This document shows positions 1 to 6,046 of a stretch of 9,337 nt of DNA, piece after piece. Below the pieces are notes generated by a model that was given only the letters and a program-made list of their open reading frames with translations, did not search any database and had not been told where the DNA came from. A program made the translations under genes and the position numbers. Positions within the stretch are counted from its first letter, which is position 1. Every line of letters begins with the position of its first letter. Source of the stretch: an uncultured Clostridia bacterium (GTDB lineage Bacteria; Bacillota; Clostridia; Christensenellales; UBA1242); assembly GCA_947631875.1 (NCBI GenBank), contig CANRMV010000035.1, positions 1 to 9,337 on the forward strand, given 5' to 3'.

Positions 1-883
1 AAAAATCCGTCTTAACCACATTCAAAACATCATATGGATATTCCCCAAAAAGTTTGTTAAATGTTAAAACTGCCTTAACAGCCGTATTTAAATGTTCTTG
101 GGCGTTGGCATCGTCATAATAAAAATAATTCACTATGCTCTTGCCAGCCTGCCCACTTAAAACGGTGAAATCTTTTGACAACACAAAGGCGAAATCTCGA
201 ACATTCCCCGCCCTAATCACGCTGGTTGTCATTTCATTACCCGAACTTGAAACCACTTTTCCAGAAGATGCCAAAACAAATTCGCTTGGATAATTTATTG
301 TCACATCAAAATTTGAAACCTCGCTGTAAAATGGGTCGCCATAAGGCGAAAATTCATTTTTCACAAACCCATTTTCATACACGCATGCCAGCGGCAAAAA
401 GTTGCCAAAATTGTAAGCGTGCTCGCCAGCCCCAAGCCTATGCCTCACTTTTGCAAGTTGCACAACAAATTTTAAAGTTATTTTAACGCTCTCAGATGGA
501 TAAAATTGCGGCGTTTTCACAGTTAGAATATTTTTGTTTTCCGAAATTGAAAATTCGGCATTTTCTCCACCAACCAGCACCTCAAAAAATGTTATATTTC
601 CATAACTTTCACCCCATTTATATGCTTTGTCAAGATATGCAGTTGGCACACTCTTTTGCCCCTCATCAAAGGAATTTGCATACAAGAAAAAGCACACTTC
701 TTCAAGCATATTTGAACTGTTATTAAAATATAAAACCTCCTCTTCACAGGCAAGCGAAGCGGTTTCTTCATTGAAAGTTGCCGTTATAACATAGTGATTA
801 AGTAGCCTTTCCTTCTCCCCGCATCCAACAAGGCAAAGCGGCAGAAAAAGTGTTAAAGCCAAAATTAAAGCAAATTTTTTCAT
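1..883 (-). CDS. M1-family (gluzincin) peptidase-like lipoprotein, 3' end beyond window
   Basis: The minus strand is open from an ATG at 883 to the left edge (294 codons, no stop). The N-terminus is a lipoprotein signal: MKK, a hydrophobic stretch, then lipobox LVGC with lipidated Cys21, so the protein should be anchored outside the membrane. The rest resembles the N-terminal beta domain of M1 aminopeptidases: FGNFLPLACVYENG (about 159-172), GDPFYSEVSNFDVTINYPSE (about 182-201), a following LASSGKVV, and FGEYPYDVLNVV (about 279-290), which matches the conserved FG.YPY stretch shortly before the catalytic domain. The zinc site (HExxH...E) would lie beyond the edge, so activity cannot be judged. 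An AGG lies 7-9 bases before the ATG, a weak ribosome binding site. The gene is divergent from the dnaD-like gene. Family call is by motif recognition only. Confidence 0.8.
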   Translation of the reverse strand, partial: MKKFALILALTLFLPLCLVGCGEKERLLNHYVITATFNEETASLACEEEVLYFNNSSNMLEEVCFFLYANSFDEGQKSVPTAYLDKAYKWGESYGNITFFEVLVGGENAEFSISENKNILTVKTPQFYPSESVKITLKFVVQLAKVRHRLGAGEHAYNFGNFLPLACVYENGFVKNEFSPYGDPFYSEVSNFDVTINYPSEFVLASSGKVVSSSGNEMTTSVIRAGNVRDFAFVLSKDFTVLSGQAGKSIVNYFYYDDANAQEHLNTAVKAVLTFNKLFGEYPYDVLNVVKTDF

Positions 884-944
884 ACAATAACCTATTCAAA
901 AACCTGTCCAAAAATGAAAAATTTTGCTTGACTCACAAAAAAGT

Positions 945-973
945 TTGTCAAAAACGGATTTTTATGTTACAAT
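945..973 (+). promoter_or_regulatory. Promoter of the dnaD-dnaC operon, with extended -10
   Basis: TTGTCA (945-950), a 17-base spacer and TACAAT (968-973) preceded by TGT (965-967), an extended -10 element. Transcription would start near 980, leaving only about 13 bases before the ATG at 993, nearly all of it the ribosome binding site. The pattern is seen directly; the start site is inferred. Confidence 0.75.
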
Positions 974-992
974 TCAAAAATAGGAGAAAAAA

Positions 993-2435
993 ATGGCATT
1001 TTGCAAGTATTCAATAGATATGTTGGCGAACAACACCACATCTGTGGACAACATTTTTATAAACAATTATCTTCCTTATGCAGATGACACCGCTGTTAAA
1101 ATTTATTTGTATGGGCTTTACAAGTGTCAAGACGCCAGCGCAAAGGACAACACGCTTGAAAACTTTGCAAATGAGTTAAACCTCACACCGCAGCAAATTG
1201 AGCAGGCATTTTATTATTGGCAAGAGCAAGGTTTGGTGCAAATTTTGAATGTCATTCCTTTTGAAGTGCGATATCTTCCAATCAGTGACGTTTTAAGCAG
1301 CACAAAGAAATACAATGCCAAAAAATATCAAACTTTCAACGCTCAGGCTCAGGAAATTTTGAGCGGAAGAATGATAACGCCAAATGAATATCGTGAATAT
1401 TATGACCTCATAGAGCGTTTTCATCTTGAAAAAGAGGCACTGCTGCTTATAATCAACTATTGCGTTCGCATAAAAGGGAACAATGTTGGTTATGCCTACA
1501 TAACCACCATAGCAAAGGATTGGGCGAACCAAAAGATAACCTCAAAAGAGCAAGTTCAAAACAAAATTGCAAGTTTTGACATTCTAAGAACAGGAATGGA
1601 GCATCTATACAAAGTTTTGGGCATCACCCACCTTCCAAACATCGAGGAATATGCACTCTATGAAAAATGGGTTGACGAAGGTTTTGACGATGAAGTTTTG
1701 CATTATGTTGCCAAGAACTTGAAAAAGAAAGGAAGTGCCGCTTTTGCAATTATGGACAAAATTTTGGACGGCTACTTTGCACAAAAACTGTTCAGCGTGG
1801 CAGACATAGAACTTTATGAAGGCGAGAAACAAAAAGCATTGCAAATTGCCAAAACGCTCACAAAAAATCTTGGCTTATATTATGAAAATCTTGGGCCGGT
1901 TGTGGACACCTACATTTTCAACTGGCTTGGAACAGGCTTTTCCGAAAAGATGCTTGAAGAAATTTCAACCTATTGTTTCAAGACGGGCATTCGCACTTTG
2001 GAAGGCATGAACAAAACGCTTGCAAAATTCCAAAAACTTGGCATTTTGTCCGAACAGAGTTTGTCGGAATATTTCAGCGATGTGCTTGTTGTGGACAAAA
2101 AGATAAAAGAAATTTTGGAAGCGATTGGCTTGTCCCGAAATGTAAATCAGTTCGACCGCGACAAATACAAAATTTGGACAGAAGTTTGGAAACTGCCTGA
2201 GGATGTAATCGCCTATGCATGCACCCTTGCCGCCGCAAAAGACCAGCCAATGCAATATTTGTCTGGTGTTCTGTCAACTCTTCATGACAAAAAAATAACC
2301 ACTCTTGAAGATGCAAAACATTCAAATGAAATATTGGGAACAAAGGAAAAGAAAACCAACTTTTCAAGTGGGCGAAGTTATTCCAAAGAAGATATGAATG
2401 CACTTTTCCAATCCATAGATGAAATTGAGGTGTGA
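993..2435 (+). CDS. DnaD-like replication initiation protein with four C-terminal DnaB_2-type repeats
   Basis: 480 residues. DnaD/DnaB-family proteins remodel DNA at origins and help recruit the helicase loader. Residues about 17-97 look like the N-terminal winged-helix domain (FINNYLPYADDTAVKIYLYG, then a helix-turn-helix-like LTPQQIEQAFYYWQEQGLV). The C-terminal part reads as four related units of 70-85 residues, starting near 130, 215, 303 and 390. Each has an aromatic Tyr...Trp/Phe start, a helix with alternating hydrophobics, then a lysine-rich turn. Only the first keeps the canonical YxxxIxxxW signature (Tyr169, Ile173, Trp177). The tail (SYSKEDMNALFQSIDEIEV) is a short acidic helix. 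B. subtilis DnaD has one such C-terminal domain and DnaB two, so this protein is longer than usual. TAGGAG (981-986) supports the start. The stop lies one base before the next gene's ATG, so the two should be co-translated. Confidence 0.88.
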   Translation: MAFCKYSIDMLANNTTSVDNIFINNYLPYADDTAVKIYLYGLYKCQDASAKDNTLENFANELNLTPQQIEQAFYYWQEQGLVQILNVIPFEVRYLPISDVLSSTKKYNAKKYQTFNAQAQEILSGRMITPNEYREYYDLIERFHLEKEALLLIINYCVRIKGNNVGYAYITTIAKDWANQKITSKEQVQNKIASFDILRTGMEHLYKVLGITHLPNIEEYALYEKWVDEGFDDEVLHYVAKNLKKKGSAAFAIMDKILDGYFAQKLFSVADIELYEGEKQKALQIAKTLTKNLGLYYENLGPVVDTYIFNWLGTGFSEKMLEEISTYCFKTGIRTLEGMNKTLAKFQKLGILSEQSLSEYFSDVLVVDKKIKEILEAIGLSRNVNQFDRDKYKIWTEVWKLPEDVIAYACTLAAAKDQPMQYLSGVLSTLHDKKITTLEDAKHSNEILGTKEKKTNFSSGRSYSKEDMNALFQSIDEIEV

Positions 2436-2436
2436 G

Positions 2437-3330
2437 ATGAAACAAGATATAATTGAGAAAGCCCTCTTTTCACTTCAAGCAAAAAAGAGAAAGGCGGAAA
2501 ATGAATATAGGCAACAAATGGCTCCACTTTATGCAGACCAAAGTTTTGCCGATTTAGAAAAGAGATACACAAAACTTATGATTGAAAATGCCCAAAAGGA
2601 ATGTTTGGGAGAAGTGCCAAACAAAGAAGAGCAACAAAAACTTGAAAAGGAAATTCTTGCAAGAAAGAAAAGCGCACACATACCGGAAAGCCCAAATTAC
2701 TCTTGCAAAATTTGCAAAGACACAGGCTATGTGAATGGTGAAATGTGTAAATGTTTAAAGCAGGAAATTTCAAAAGTTTTGCTTGCCGGCAGCGGCTTTG
2801 AAAAACTTGAAAATTTTGACAACTCAATCAAAACAAGTGGAAATCTTGCCCCTTATTTTGAAAAGATGAGGCAGTGGTGCAACAGCCAATTCACAAAAAA
2901 TTTGATATTCATCTCTGGCCCAACAGGCGTTGGCAAAACCCACCTTTTAAGATGCATGGCAAATGAACTTATTGAAAATGGCAAAGTGGTTAAGATTGTA
3001 ACCGCCTTTAAACTCAATCAAGATTTCAAAGAATTTGGCAAAACGCAATCGGAAGAATTTTTGAACAAATATCTCTCATGTGAAGTTCTGTTCATAGATG
3101 ATCTTGGCACTGAGCCTCTATACAAAAATGTCACTTTGGAATGTTTGTATCTCATAATCAACGAGCGCAAAATGCGAAAACTGCCTCTTGTGATAACCAG
3201 CAATCTAGACATGGCAGATTTGGTTGAAAGATATGATGAAAGAATTACATCTCGAATAGCCGACAGAGAGAGTTCAATCACAATAAATTTGGTTGGCGAC
3301 GACAGAAGAATAAAAAATCAGAAAAAATAA
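2437..3330 (+). CDS. DnaC/DnaI-like (IstB-type) AAA+ ATPase, probable replicative helicase loader
   Basis: 297 residues from the ATG at 2437. An in-frame ATG at 2419 is rejected because TTGAGG (2425-2430) is correctly placed only for 2437. The N-terminal third is helical and charged, then a probable zinc cluster Cys90-x2-Cys93...Cys104-x-Cys106, as in DnaI-type loaders. The AAA+ core follows: Walker A GPTGVGKT (161-168), Walker B VLFIDD (217-222), sensor-1-like VITSN (252-256) and DERITSRI (267-274) with the arginine-finger region typical of DnaC. In this family the ATPase loads the hexameric DnaB-type helicase onto origin DNA. Immediate coupling to a DnaD-like gene favours the chromosomal loader over a transposon IstB helper, and no IstA-like transposase is present. 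The downstream poly-T hairpin ends the operon. Confidence 0.9.
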   Translation: MKQDIIEKALFSLQAKKRKAENEYRQQMAPLYADQSFADLEKRYTKLMIENAQKECLGEVPNKEEQQKLEKEILARKKSAHIPESPNYSCKICKDTGYVNGEMCKCLKQEISKVLLAGSGFEKLENFDNSIKTSGNLAPYFEKMRQWCNSQFTKNLIFISGPTGVGKTHLLRCMANELIENGKVVKIVTAFKLNQDFKEFGKTQSEEFLNKYLSCEVLFIDDLGTEPLYKNVTLECLYLIINERKMRKLPLVITSNLDMADLVERYDERITSRIADRESSITINLVGDDRRIKNQKK

Positions 3331-3341
3331 CAAAATTCGAC

Positions 3342-3382
3342 AAAAAAAACACCATAAATCAATTTTTTATGATGTTTTTTAT
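3342..3382. terminator. Bidirectional rho-independent terminator between convergent operons
   Basis: CACCATAAA (3350-3358) pairs with TTTATGATG (3366-3374) with one C.A mismatch and a 7-base loop. The hairpin is flanked by an A run on the left and a T run on the right, so it reads as a terminator on both strands and can end both dnaD-dnaC (plus) and the MBL-SDR operon (minus). Confidence 0.75.
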
Positions 3383-3392
3383 TATTTTTCAT

Positions 3393-3432
3393 CCATTTTT
3401 CTGTTCGATAAAATGGAATTTTCTGCCATTTT
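3393..3432. repeat. Alternative hairpins: CCATTTT / AAAATGG / CCATTTT
   Basis: AAAATGG (3410-3416) can pair either with CCATTTT at 3393-3399 or with CCATTTT at 3426-3432; the two hairpins exclude each other. The right-hand one is followed by a T-rich tract on the plus strand and could be a backup terminator for dnaD-dnaC. The remaining DNA up to 3489 is T-rich low-complexity sequence with no gene seen. Confidence 0.45.
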
Positions 3433-3489
3433 TTATTTAATTTTATTTATTTTTCTTTATTTTTTAATTATTTTTTCTCTTTTTGCTTT

Positions 3490-4209
3490 TTAGAGCAGCA
3501 AAATTCCGCCATTCACATTTATGTTTTCGCCATTGATATAATCTGCCTTTTCGCTGCACAAAAACATAACCACATTTGCAATGTCGGCAGGCTCTCCAAG
3601 CCTTCCACTTGGGTTCTTTTTTGCAATCGTGTCAATCTCTTCCTGTGAACACACTGCTCGCGTCATTGGTGTTAGCGTCAGCGAAGGGCTAACCGTGTTC
3701 ACTCTAATGTTATATTTTGCATATTCCAAAGCCAACACTTTTGTCATCATCACAATGCCTGCCTCGCTGCAACAATATCCCATCACGCCTTCTATAAAAG
3801 GTTTTTGAGCAAAGCGTGAAGCAATGTTTACAATTCTTGGGCATTTAGATTTTTTCAAAAGTGGCAGTGCATATTTTGCGCAATTCATTTTTCCAAAAAG
3901 ATTGATATCCATAACTTTTTTAACATCTTTCATTGGCAATTCTTCAAATGGTGCTTCAATGGACATTCCGGCACAATTCACAAGAAAATCCAACCCTTTT
4001 AAAGACGAAAAGAAAGTTTTAACCTCACTCTCCTTTGTCACATCAAGTTTAACCACTTTAAAGTTTTTGCTGCCAATTTCCTTTATTGCCTCTTGCGCCT
4101 TTTGGTCATTCGATTTATAAATGGCAATTACCGTTTGCCCCCCCCGCACAAATTGTTTGCTTATTTCAAAACCTATTCCGCTTGTTCCACCTGTAACAAC
4201 TGCTATCAT
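3490..4209 (-). CDS. Short-chain dehydrogenase/reductase (FabG-like) with YxxxE instead of YxxxK
   Basis: 239 residues, a single-domain classical SDR. The Rossmann glycine motif TGGTSGIG is at 6-13, LDVT at 55-58, NCAG at 78-81, the tetrad Asn at Asn103 and the Ser at Ser131. The active-site Tyr is Tyr145, but the residue four further on, normally the catalytic Lys that orients the cofactor ribose and lowers the Tyr pKa, is Glu149 (codon GAG, 3763-3765). Ser-to-Tyr spacing is one residue longer than in E. coli FabG. Lys32 just after beta-2 hints at NADP. The N-terminal coding region contains an uninterrupted G8 tract (codons 22-24). GGAGGTG four bases before the ATG is a strong ribosome binding site. 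The gene lies 42 bases after the MBL hydrolase with no terminator between, so they are probably one operon. Substrate unknown; catalysis is doubtful unless the Glu is compensated. Confidence 0.88.
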   Translation of the reverse strand: MIAVVTGGTSGIGFEISKQFVRGGQTVIAIYKSNDQKAQEAIKEIGSKNFKVVKLDVTKESEVKTFFSSLKGLDFLVNCAGMSIEAPFEELPMKDVKKVMDINLFGKMNCAKYALPLLKKSKCPRIVNIASRFAQKPFIEGVMGYCCSEAGIVMMTKVLALEYAKYNIRVNTVSPSLTLTPMTRAVCSQEEIDTIAKKNPSGRLGEPADIANVVMFLCSEKADYINGENINVNGGILLL

Positions 4210-4251
4210 AAAACACCTCCAATTAAATTATAGCCAAAGCCCATTTTTCTG

Positions 4252-4869
4252 TCAAATGTTTCTTTTAAGAAATCTAAGCCAAAGGGCTGCAACCTTATCC
4301 TGTGTCGCTTTTGGAAAATCTTCTCCGTGTCCGCAGTGCATCGTTGCGTAATTTTCGTCCATAAGACACTTTAAACTTTCTGCCATTTTGCTTTTGCTGC
4401 CGCCATAGAGGTCAACCCTCCCCATATCTCTGCCAAGCAAAACATCTCCAACAAAAATCTCATCGCCAAATTTGTATAACATGTCCCCTTCGCTGTGCCC
4501 GCCAAGCAATTTGTAAGAAATCTCAAACTTTCCAAATTTCAGTTCACCTTGCTCGTTTAGAAAAACAAAGTTGGTAAAATCATTAAGTTCAAACTTGCCT
4601 TCACTGTAATTCCAATCCGCATTTTCAAGATATTGCTTCGCCTTTTCGCTGGCATAAATTTTGCAACCAAACTTGGCAGCATAGTCCGTTGCATAATAGG
4701 CATGGTCATAATGCCCATGCGTCAAAAGAACAGCCAAAACTTTTCTTCCTGCAACCGTTTTTGAAACACTGTCCACATGCACACCAGCATCAACAATAAA
4801 ACATTCCTTGCTGTCGCCCACAACAAAAACATTGCTGTCAATGAAGTTTCCCACAAGCCTGTCAGTCAT
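4252..4869 (-). CDS. Metallo-beta-lactamase-fold hydrolase (glyoxalase II-like)
   Basis: 205 residues. The MBL metal site is complete by eye: THGHYDH gives His51, His53, Asp55 and His56; GGHSEGD gives His125; GD at 141-142 gives the bridging Asp142; and CGHGED gives His181. This is a dinuclear-metal hydrolase of the YcbL/hydroxyacylglutathione-hydrolase-like group, which usually cleaves thioesters or similar small substrates in the cytoplasm; the substrate cannot be assigned here. At 205 residues it lacks the C-terminal substrate-binding helices of full glyoxalase II. GGAGG (4874-4878 on the minus strand) precedes the ATG by four bases. Its leader resembles that of the following SDR gene (both read GGAGG...TTTTATGA). 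It is the first gene of the operon and has its own promoter. Confidence 0.88.
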   Translation of the reverse strand: MTDRLVGNFIDSNVFVVGDSKECFIVDAGVHVDSVSKTVAGRKVLAVLLTHGHYDHAYYATDYAAKFGCKIYASEKAKQYLENADWNYSEGKFELNDFTNFVFLNEQGELKFGKFEISYKLLGGHSEGDMLYKFGDEIFVGDVLLGRDMGRVDLYGGSKSKMAESLKCLMDENYATMHCGHGEDFPKATQDKVAALWLRFLKRNI

Positions 4870-4889
4870 AAAACCTCCAAATTAAAGTG

Positions 4890-4918
4890 ATTATAGCACA
4901 AAAAAAGAAAAATAGGAA
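4890..4918 (-). promoter_or_regulatory. Promoter of the MBL-SDR operon, extended -10 type
   Basis: On the minus strand TATAAT (4895-4890) is preceded by TGC (4898-4896), a perfect extended -10. The -35 at 17 bases (TTCCTA, 4918-4913) is poor, as expected for extended -10 promoters. Transcription would start near 4883, about 14 bases before the ATG. Confidence 0.7.
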
Positions 4919-4938
4919 ATAATTCATCAAGATTTTAA

Positions 4939-4967
4939 TTGACAACTTCACAAAAATGTAGTAAAAT
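4939..4967 (+). promoter_or_regulatory. Promoter of tRNA-Trp
   Basis: Perfect TTGACA (4939-4944), a 17-base spacer and TAAAAT (4962-4967). Initiation near 4974 would leave a leader of about 8 bases before the mature tRNA end. It is divergent from the MBL promoter in the same gap. Confidence 0.85.
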
Positions 4968-4981
4968 ATGCAAGTAAATAT

Positions 4982-5055
4982 AGGGGTGTAGTTCATCGGT
5001 AGAATGAGAGTCTCCAAAACTCCAGAGGAGGGTTCGATTCCTTCCACCCCTGCCA
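4982..5055 (+). tRNA. trnW: tRNA-Trp (anticodon CCA)
   Basis: 74 bases, folded by hand. Acceptor AGGGGTG pairs fully with CACCCCT (A1-U72). T8 A9 follow, then D stem GTTC/GAAT with a GG in the loop. The anticodon arm AGAGT/ACTCC has loop CTCCAAA, giving anticodon CCA. There is a 4-base variable loop, T stem GAGGG/CCTTC with loop TTCGATT, discriminator G73 and an encoded CCA end. The first anticodon-stem pair (A27, C43) is mismatched and one T-stem pair is a G.U wobble; otherwise it is standard. A1 and G73 agree with bacterial tRNA-Trp identity. The anticodon pairs with UGG; UGA serves as stop in this window. Confidence 0.97.
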
Positions 5056-5060
5056 AATTT

Positions 5061-5084
5061 TTAAATACTATATACAGTAGTTTT
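5061..5084 (+). terminator. Possible weak terminator of tRNA-Trp
   Basis: ACTA and TAGT flank a 7-base loop and the stem is extended by A-T pairs around one mismatch, followed by six T. The stem is AT-rich and short, so termination may be partial. Confidence 0.4.
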
Positions 5085-5100
5085 TTCAGCTTCTAAACCA

Positions 5101-5116
5101 CAACATGTTGCATGTT
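5101..5116. repeat. Overlapping palindromes downstream of tRNA-Trp
   Basis: CAACATGTTG (5101-5110) is a perfect 10-base palindrome. It overlaps a second perfect dyad, AACATG-TTG-CATGTT (5102-5116). The size suits a dimeric DNA-binding protein, but no regulator is encoded nearby. Confidence 0.5.
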
Positions 5117-5133
5117 TTATGTATGACAAATTT

Positions 5134-5154
5134 TTTAGGCACAATTTAGGCACA
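5134..5154 (+). repeat. Tandem direct repeat TTTAGGCACA x2, 11-base period
   Basis: TTTAGGCACA occurs at 5134-5143 and again at 5145-5154, separated by one A, so the copies sit about one helical turn apart. They lie 63 bases before the peptidase gene and 79 bases after tRNA-Trp. They could be an operator for the peptidase or arm-type sites left by an integrase; no gene is seen in 5056-5216. Confidence 0.6.
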
Positions 5155-5216
5155 TTAATCAGAAAAAACATTATTTAAGCAACTACAATCCAAATCAAGC
5201 AGTCTAGGAGGAAAAT

Positions 5217-5948
5217 ATGAAAACAATTTTTTTAACAAGTGATATTGGTGCATCTGTGAAAATTGATGGAGTGCGTCATGCTTGCCCTATGGACAACTCA
5301 AATGGTTTGGTGAAACAAATAAAGGAAAGCGTTAAAAAATTTGAGAACTTTGTGTTTATTGTCAGCAATCCAGCATGTGAAACAAATGATATGTATGCAA
5401 ATGTCACATTTGAAAGTTTTAAAATGTCTGGTGTTGGTTTTAAACACCTCATTGTTGTTGACAATCGAAACAAACAAAATATTGAAAAAATAATTAAAGC
5501 CGCCGATTTTGTTTTTCTTTCTGGTGGACACACTCCAACTCAAAATCAATTTTGCAAAGAAATGAATTTGGCAAAACTATTAAAAGCCTACAACGGCGTT
5601 GTTATGGGACAAAGCGCTGGCTCAATGAATTTGGCAAAAAGAGTTTACAATTATCCAGAAAGTTTGGATGAACTTGATGACCCAAAATTTATGGATGGTT
5701 TGGGGTTAACAAATTTCACAATCATTCCACATTTCAATCTTGAAAAAGGAAATGAACAAGTTGACGAAGGAATTGACCTCATGAATGATTATTTGAAAAA
5801 GGACAGCCACGCCCTTCCTTTATATTGCCTCACCAACGGCTCACACATAAAGATTTCAAATGGAAATGCAAAATTTTATGGACAAATTTATCTTATGCAA
5901 AACGGAAAGATAAAAAGCGTTCCACAAGCCACAAAACAATTAAATTAA
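5217..5948 (+). CDS. Peptidase E-like protein (S51 family, type 1 glutamine amidotransferase-like fold)
   Basis: 243 residues, slightly longer than Salmonella PepE (229). FLSGGHTPTQ (100-109) is the glycine loop seen in the S51 family, and GQSAGSMN (131-138) is the nucleophile elbow with Ser133 in place of the Cys of true amidotransferases. IIPHFN (169-174) supplies the probable catalytic His172. Family members are cytoplasmic dipeptidases specific for N-terminal aspartate, or relatives such as cyanophycinase; the substrate here is inferred only. There is no signal peptide. AGGAGG (5206-5211) lies five bases before the ATG. A -10-like TACAAT (5184-5189) is present but has no good -35; an alternative pair, TTAGGC (5146-5151) and CATTAT (5169-5174), would place the -35 inside the tandem repeat. 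A terminator follows directly, so it is probably monocistronic. Confidence 0.85.
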   Translation: MKTIFLTSDIGASVKIDGVRHACPMDNSNGLVKQIKESVKKFENFVFIVSNPACETNDMYANVTFESFKMSGVGFKHLIVVDNRNKQNIEKIIKAADFVFLSGGHTPTQNQFCKEMNLAKLLKAYNGVVMGQSAGSMNLAKRVYNYPESLDELDDPKFMDGLGLTNFTIIPHFNLEKGNEQVDEGIDLMNDYLKKDSHALPLYCLTNGSHIKISNGNAKFYGQIYLMQNGKIKSVPQATKQLN

Positions 5949-5974
5949 AAGCGCCTATGTGGTGCTTTTTTTAT
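5947..5974 (+). terminator. Rho-independent terminator after the peptidase gene
   Basis: AAAAGCGCC pairs with GGTGCTTTT (one G.U pair) around loop TATGT, followed by more T. The stem begins inside the stop codon. Confidence 0.88.
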
Positions 5975-5984
5975 TTCAAAATGT

Positions 5985-6014
5985 TTGACAAAATTTGTTT
6001 AAAGGTGATAAAAT
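5985..6014 (+). promoter_or_regulatory. Promoter of the second SDR gene
   Basis: TTGACA (5985-5990), an 18-base spacer and TAAAAT (6009-6014), with TGA directly before it, an extended -10. It lies just after the upstream terminator, so this gene is transcribed on its own. Confidence 0.8.
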
Positions 6015-6046
6015 TTTACTATCATAAATATAGGAGGTTTAAATTT

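Noticed and set aside
226..726. Two plus-strand open frames of 86 and 76 codons
   Set aside because: They are antisense to the lipoprotein frame, lack ribosome binding sites and have unprotein-like composition.
2419..2436. Upstream ATG for the DnaC-like ATPase
   Set aside because: It lies inside the dnaD coding region, and TTGAGG is downstream of it, properly spaced only for 2437.
2437..3330. IstB helper of an IS21-type element
   Set aside because: No IstA transposase or terminal inverted repeats; the Cys cluster and coupling to dnaD fit a chromosomal helicase loader better.
4862..5056. Minus-strand 64-codon frame across tRNA-Trp
   Set aside because: It is the complement of the tRNA and its promoter; no ribosome binding site.
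5056..5216. Possible riboswitch or T-box upstream of the peptidase gene
   Set aside because: No T-box motif, specifier structure or other known leader pattern is recognisable; only short repeats are present.
5825..6046. A 74-codon N-terminal extension of the second SDR
   Set aside because: It overlaps the peptidase gene, crosses a terminator and a promoter, and a strong ribosome binding site marks the start at 6047.
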